NCBI GenBank assembly: GCA_037445575.1
Contig: JBBIKH010000060.1
Span: forward strand, 1 to 16,127
Origin: Oleimicrobium sp037445575
GTDB lineage: Bacteria > Zhuqueibacterota > Zhuqueibacteria > JANLFK01 > Oleimicrobiaceae
Length of the DNA stretch: 16,127 nucleotides
Direction: 5' to 3'
The notes below the pieces were generated by a model, which had not been told where the DNA came from, ran no database searches, and saw nothing but the letters and a program-made list of their open reading frames with translations. How positions within the stretch are numbered: position 1 is the stretch's first letter; every line of letters begins with the position of its first letter. The position numbers and the translations under genes were made by a program. Shown here piece after piece: positions 14,256 through 16,127 of this stretch.

Positions 14256-14993
14256 TCACTCGATTGCCCAACGTAAACCCACCACCGCTCCATGCGTGAA
14301 ATTGCGCAGCTGAATTACCGGAAAGTCCACACCGCGAAACTCTGGGATGTACACCGGGTCGGTATCCAAGGCCATATCCACAAACCCCATGCTGTAGCGG
14401 TACTTCATGTACAGGGAGAGCTCCCCCAATGTCACCTCGAAGCCGAGCCCAGAGACAAACCCCGCGTCTACCTGCTCGACGTCCTTGAGCGGTCGGGAGG
14501 CGGAGCCCTTCTGCTTGTTGAAGAAGGTATAGTCGTTGTCAAGCGCAAAGGCCACATAGGCGCCGCCGTAGGTGAAGAAGCTGGTCCCACCAACCCTCAC
14601 CCAGTAGGTGCGAAGGGTAGCCGGAAATTCGAGGTACCTGAATCTGTAGGTAAGCTCCATATCACCGAACGGGAAGGATGCGGCAGTGACCGTGTGATGG
14701 GCTCCTTTGTCAGCGACAAGTATCCCCACTTCTGCAGTGGCCAATCTGCCCAGGCGCGCGGTTCCGGTCAGGGAGATGGCCCACCCTTGCTCCCAGCCCA
14801 CCAGGACTTTGGTCCCAGGGGGCTTTTCCCGTGGACTCCAGTGGCTGGCCCACACCGGACCTGCCCCCACCTCGAGCGCGTACCGCACCTGGGCATGAGC
14901 ACCGGCGCCCATCAGTTTCCCGAAGCCACTGAGCGCTAACACCACGCACGCCTGCCACACCAGGCCCCGATTTCTGTCGCCAAGAAAGTTCAT
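14256..14993 (-). CDS. outer-membrane beta-barrel-like protein
   Basis: A 245-residue protein with a signal peptide (LVWQACVVLALSGFGKLMGAGAHA, cleavage probably after residue 34, before QVRYALEV). The rest alternates in barrel fashion with many aromatic and Gly residues: VRYALEVGAGPVWASHW, MELTYRFRYLEFPATLRTYW, FFTYGGAYVAFAL, AGFVSGLGFEVTLGELSLYM and MKYRYSMGFVDMAL. This pattern resembles small PorT-like or OMP_b-brl_2 proteins of the FCB group, though no definite family is assigned. The RYLEFPATLRTYW element is a recurring feature of such barrels. I chose ATG 14991-14993 (GGGAGCGGAAG upstream); the frame extends to 15089 without a signal-like start. It precedes the photolyase gene by six bases. 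The protein ends GLRWAIE rather than in an aromatic. Confidence 0.72.
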   Translation of the reverse strand: MNFLGDRNRGLVWQACVVLALSGFGKLMGAGAHAQVRYALEVGAGPVWASHWSPREKPPGTKVLVGWEQGWAISLTGTARLGRLATAEVGILVADKGAHHTVTAASFPFGDMELTYRFRYLEFPATLRTYWVRVGGTSFFTYGGAYVAFALDNDYTFFNKQKGSASRPLKDVEQVDAGFVSGLGFEVTLGELSLYMKYRYSMGFVDMALDTDPVYIPEFRGVDFPVIQLRNFTHGAVVGLRWAIE

Positions 14994-15673
14994 AACGGCT
15001 TCCGCTCCCTTCCAGTCCGCACTCTTGCCGACCACTGGCCGCCTCTCATATCTCCTCCGTGTGCCCGATGAGGAGCAATGGGCGCGCACGGGCGTTCATT
15101 TCGTTCAGCGGCGGGTCCGCCCAGATCGGCGCACCTGGCCGGATTGCACAGTGCACCACACCGGCGGTCCTACACCCGACCCTGCTTTGGCACGCGAGTT
15201 CAAGCAACTGACCTCTGGCAACAGTCTTGTCTCCCAAACCGAATGGCCTCCTGTAGGTGAGCCGCTGACACGCTCGGTGTGCAAAAGGGCGCCTCCATCC
15301 TGGAGCAAAGGCGCCAGAGTTGGGAGAGCAGGCTCCCGGTGCGGTACGTCTCCTAAGACAAGCTCCTCGTCTGTAAGCTCAAAATCGATGAACCTATCGC
15401 TCCGCAGGGAACGGGTGAGAGCACTCCGCTCCGCCTAGCGGAGCGGTCAGCGACAGCGGGACTTTTGTGGGTCCACCGTTCCCGCAGGCTCTTTCGACCC
15501 GAAAGCCCCAGCGGCTTTCCTCGCGCCGCGTGTCCGCCGGAACCAGCTCGAGGCGCAGCTCACGGCCAACTCCACCCCATCGCCACAGCTCATGACCCAC
15601 GGCAACGCCTACTCCCACACGCCAGGAAGAACATGCCGTCTCACGACAAATCTGCTGCCGCCACGGACCTCTG
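14994..15673. other. spacer without a confident gene, with three hairpins
   Basis: No frame here has family similarity and a good start. The stretch 15426-15519 carries three hairpins, listed separately. A minus-strand segment near 15330-15410 reads DRFIDFELTDEELVLGDVP, which looks protein-like, but it has a stop just upstream and no ATG, GTG or TTG, so at best it is a gene remnant. No promoter was found for the barrel-like gene at 14993. Confidence 0.45.
15426..15519. repeat. run of three hairpins downstream of the YbgA-like gene
   Basis: Hairpin A is CCGCTCCGC-CTA-GCGGAGCGG (15426-15446). Hairpin B has arms GCGGGA (15456-15461) and TCCCGC (15480-15485). Hairpin C is GAAAGCC-CCAGC-GGCTTTC (15501-15519). 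Hairpin B contains GCGGGACTTTTGTGGGTCC, close to GCGGGACTTTTGGTCC in the double palindrome at 6417-6432. It may be a degraded member of the same repeat family. Confidence 0.5.
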
Positions 15674-16127
15674 CTACCAATCCCTGCCTTTGCCCGACTC
15701 GGAAATTTCCACCAAAGCCTCGGGGTAGGGGTTGAAGAAGGACTGGGACCCCAAATAAGGCTGGCCAAAACGGGCGATCCATGCCTTTATGACCGCAACC
15801 GGCACGCTCAACGGTGCCCGTCCTTGGCGGAACTGCGTCAAAGTGTCAAGGAAAAAGGCCTTCTCCTTGGCGCCCAGCTGGGGCGAAAAGTAGCCCAGTG
15901 CGTGCATCAACACGTTGACCATCGCCGGGTTGCGGGCAGGGCGGGCGAAGGCGCTATGGAGCAACCGCTCATACTCCTGGAGGAGCTCTGCCAGTGGCCT
16001 CTTGTCCCGGTTGGCGACGACTCTGCCCATTTCCCGGAGGTGCTTCTGGCTATAGCCCATGAGTAGCAGCTTCTGCCTGCTGTGGAATTCCACAAGCGCA
16101 CTCATCTGCCCTTTGGCCTTCACCTGC
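15674..16127 (-). CDS. YbgA-like DUF1722 domain protein, C-terminal part (runs off the window)
   Basis: About 150 residues are visible and the frame continues past the window edge. The sequence ALVEFHSRQKLLLMGYSQKH, then YERLL, MHALGYFSPQLGAKEKAFFL, QFRQGRAPLSVPVAVIKAW and FFNPYPEALVEISESGKGR is the DUF1722 (YbgA) domain essentially from end to end. In many bacteria this domain is fused behind a DUF523 domain in one ~320-residue protein; the missing N-terminal part would lie beyond 16127. A GTG at 16121-16123 could be a start if this is a stand-alone DUF1722 protein, but the frame is still open upstream. The function is not established; YbgA genes often sit beside photolyase genes, and here a class II photolyase lies about 1.4 kb downstream on the same strand. 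Confidence 0.85.
   Translation of the reverse strand, partial: QVKAKGQMSALVEFHSRQKLLLMGYSQKHLREMGRVVANRDKRPLAELLQEYERLLHSAFARPARNPAMVNVLMHALGYFSPQLGAKEKAFFLDTLTQFRQGRAPLSVPVAVIKAWIARFGQPYLGSQSFFNPYPEALVEISESGKGRDW

Noticed and set aside
15309..15415. Minus-strand segment reading DRFIDFELTDEELVLGDVP, similar in style to a peptide leader
   Set aside because: A stop codon lies just upstream and no usable start codon exists before it; no RiPP maturation genes are nearby.
1..16127. CRISPR array, transposase, integrase or rRNA genes
   Set aside because: No regularly spaced direct repeats, no recognisable transposase or integrase frame and no rRNA sequence were seen on either strand.

Overview
The window looks like a chromosomal scaffold piece from a GC-rich Gram-negative (diderm) bacterium. 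Two genes encode signal-peptide-bearing beta-barrel-like proteins and one encodes a lipoprotein-like protein with a haem motif. The other content (group-C-like [FeFe]-hydrogenase genes, a class II photolyase, a YbgA-type protein, palindromic GC-rich repeats) would suit an anaerobic candidate lineage of the FCB/Calditrichota/KSB1 kind, but this placement is an inference and cannot be proven here. A run of 31 Ns (3848-3878) marks a scaffold join. Almost all genes are on the minus strand.

Region 1 (1-4032, minus): a hydrogenase/redox-signalling operon. In transcription order it holds a small Cys-rich protein, a free-standing DRTGG protein, a DRTGG-HATPase fusion, an [FeFe]-hydrogenase-like protein with altered H-cluster surroundings, a NuoE-like [2Fe-2S] protein and the start of a NuoF-like protein. 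The last two junctions overlap by 4 and 8 bases. A good sigma70-type promoter (4004-4032) faces the operon across a roughly 360-base leader that contains hairpins and the N gap. Two signal-transduction-type proteins together with the loss of the usual proton-relay cysteine suggest a sensory or regulatory hydrogenase rather than a bulk H2 producer.

Region 2 (4033-6337): a mostly non-coding stretch followed by the only plus-strand gene. Its first ~180 codons encode a three-helix membrane protein resembling the PycTM/DUF5706 effector of Pycsar anti-phage systems. No cyclase gene is present nearby. The frame stays open long after the recognisable domain.

Region 3 (5973-6766): the most unusual part. 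An intact tRNA-Asn with its own promoter and terminator sits beside a second tRNA-Asn copy. In that copy the 3' side of the anticodon arm is replaced by two tandem TCCCGCC/GGCGGGA hairpins, while the downstream terminator copy is kept. Next comes a small GIY-YIG nuclease gene with a single internal amber codon, then a third tRNA-Asn fragment joined to the same type of hairpin. The arrangement looks like a small mobile or duplicating element built from a GIY-YIG gene, palindromes and tRNA pieces.

Region 4 (6763-11785, minus): a probable operon behind a strong promoter (TTGACA-17-TACATT): beta-barrel-like protein, CxxCH lipoprotein-like protein, penicillin-acylase-family hydrolase and a YhaM-type OB-HD nuclease. 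The last two overlap by 11 bases.

Region 5 (11847-16127, minus): aldo/keto reductase, class II CPD photolyase and a second beta-barrel-like protein (transcribed in the reverse of this order). A ~680-base hairpin-bearing spacer follows, then the C-terminal part of a YbgA/DUF1722 protein running off the window.
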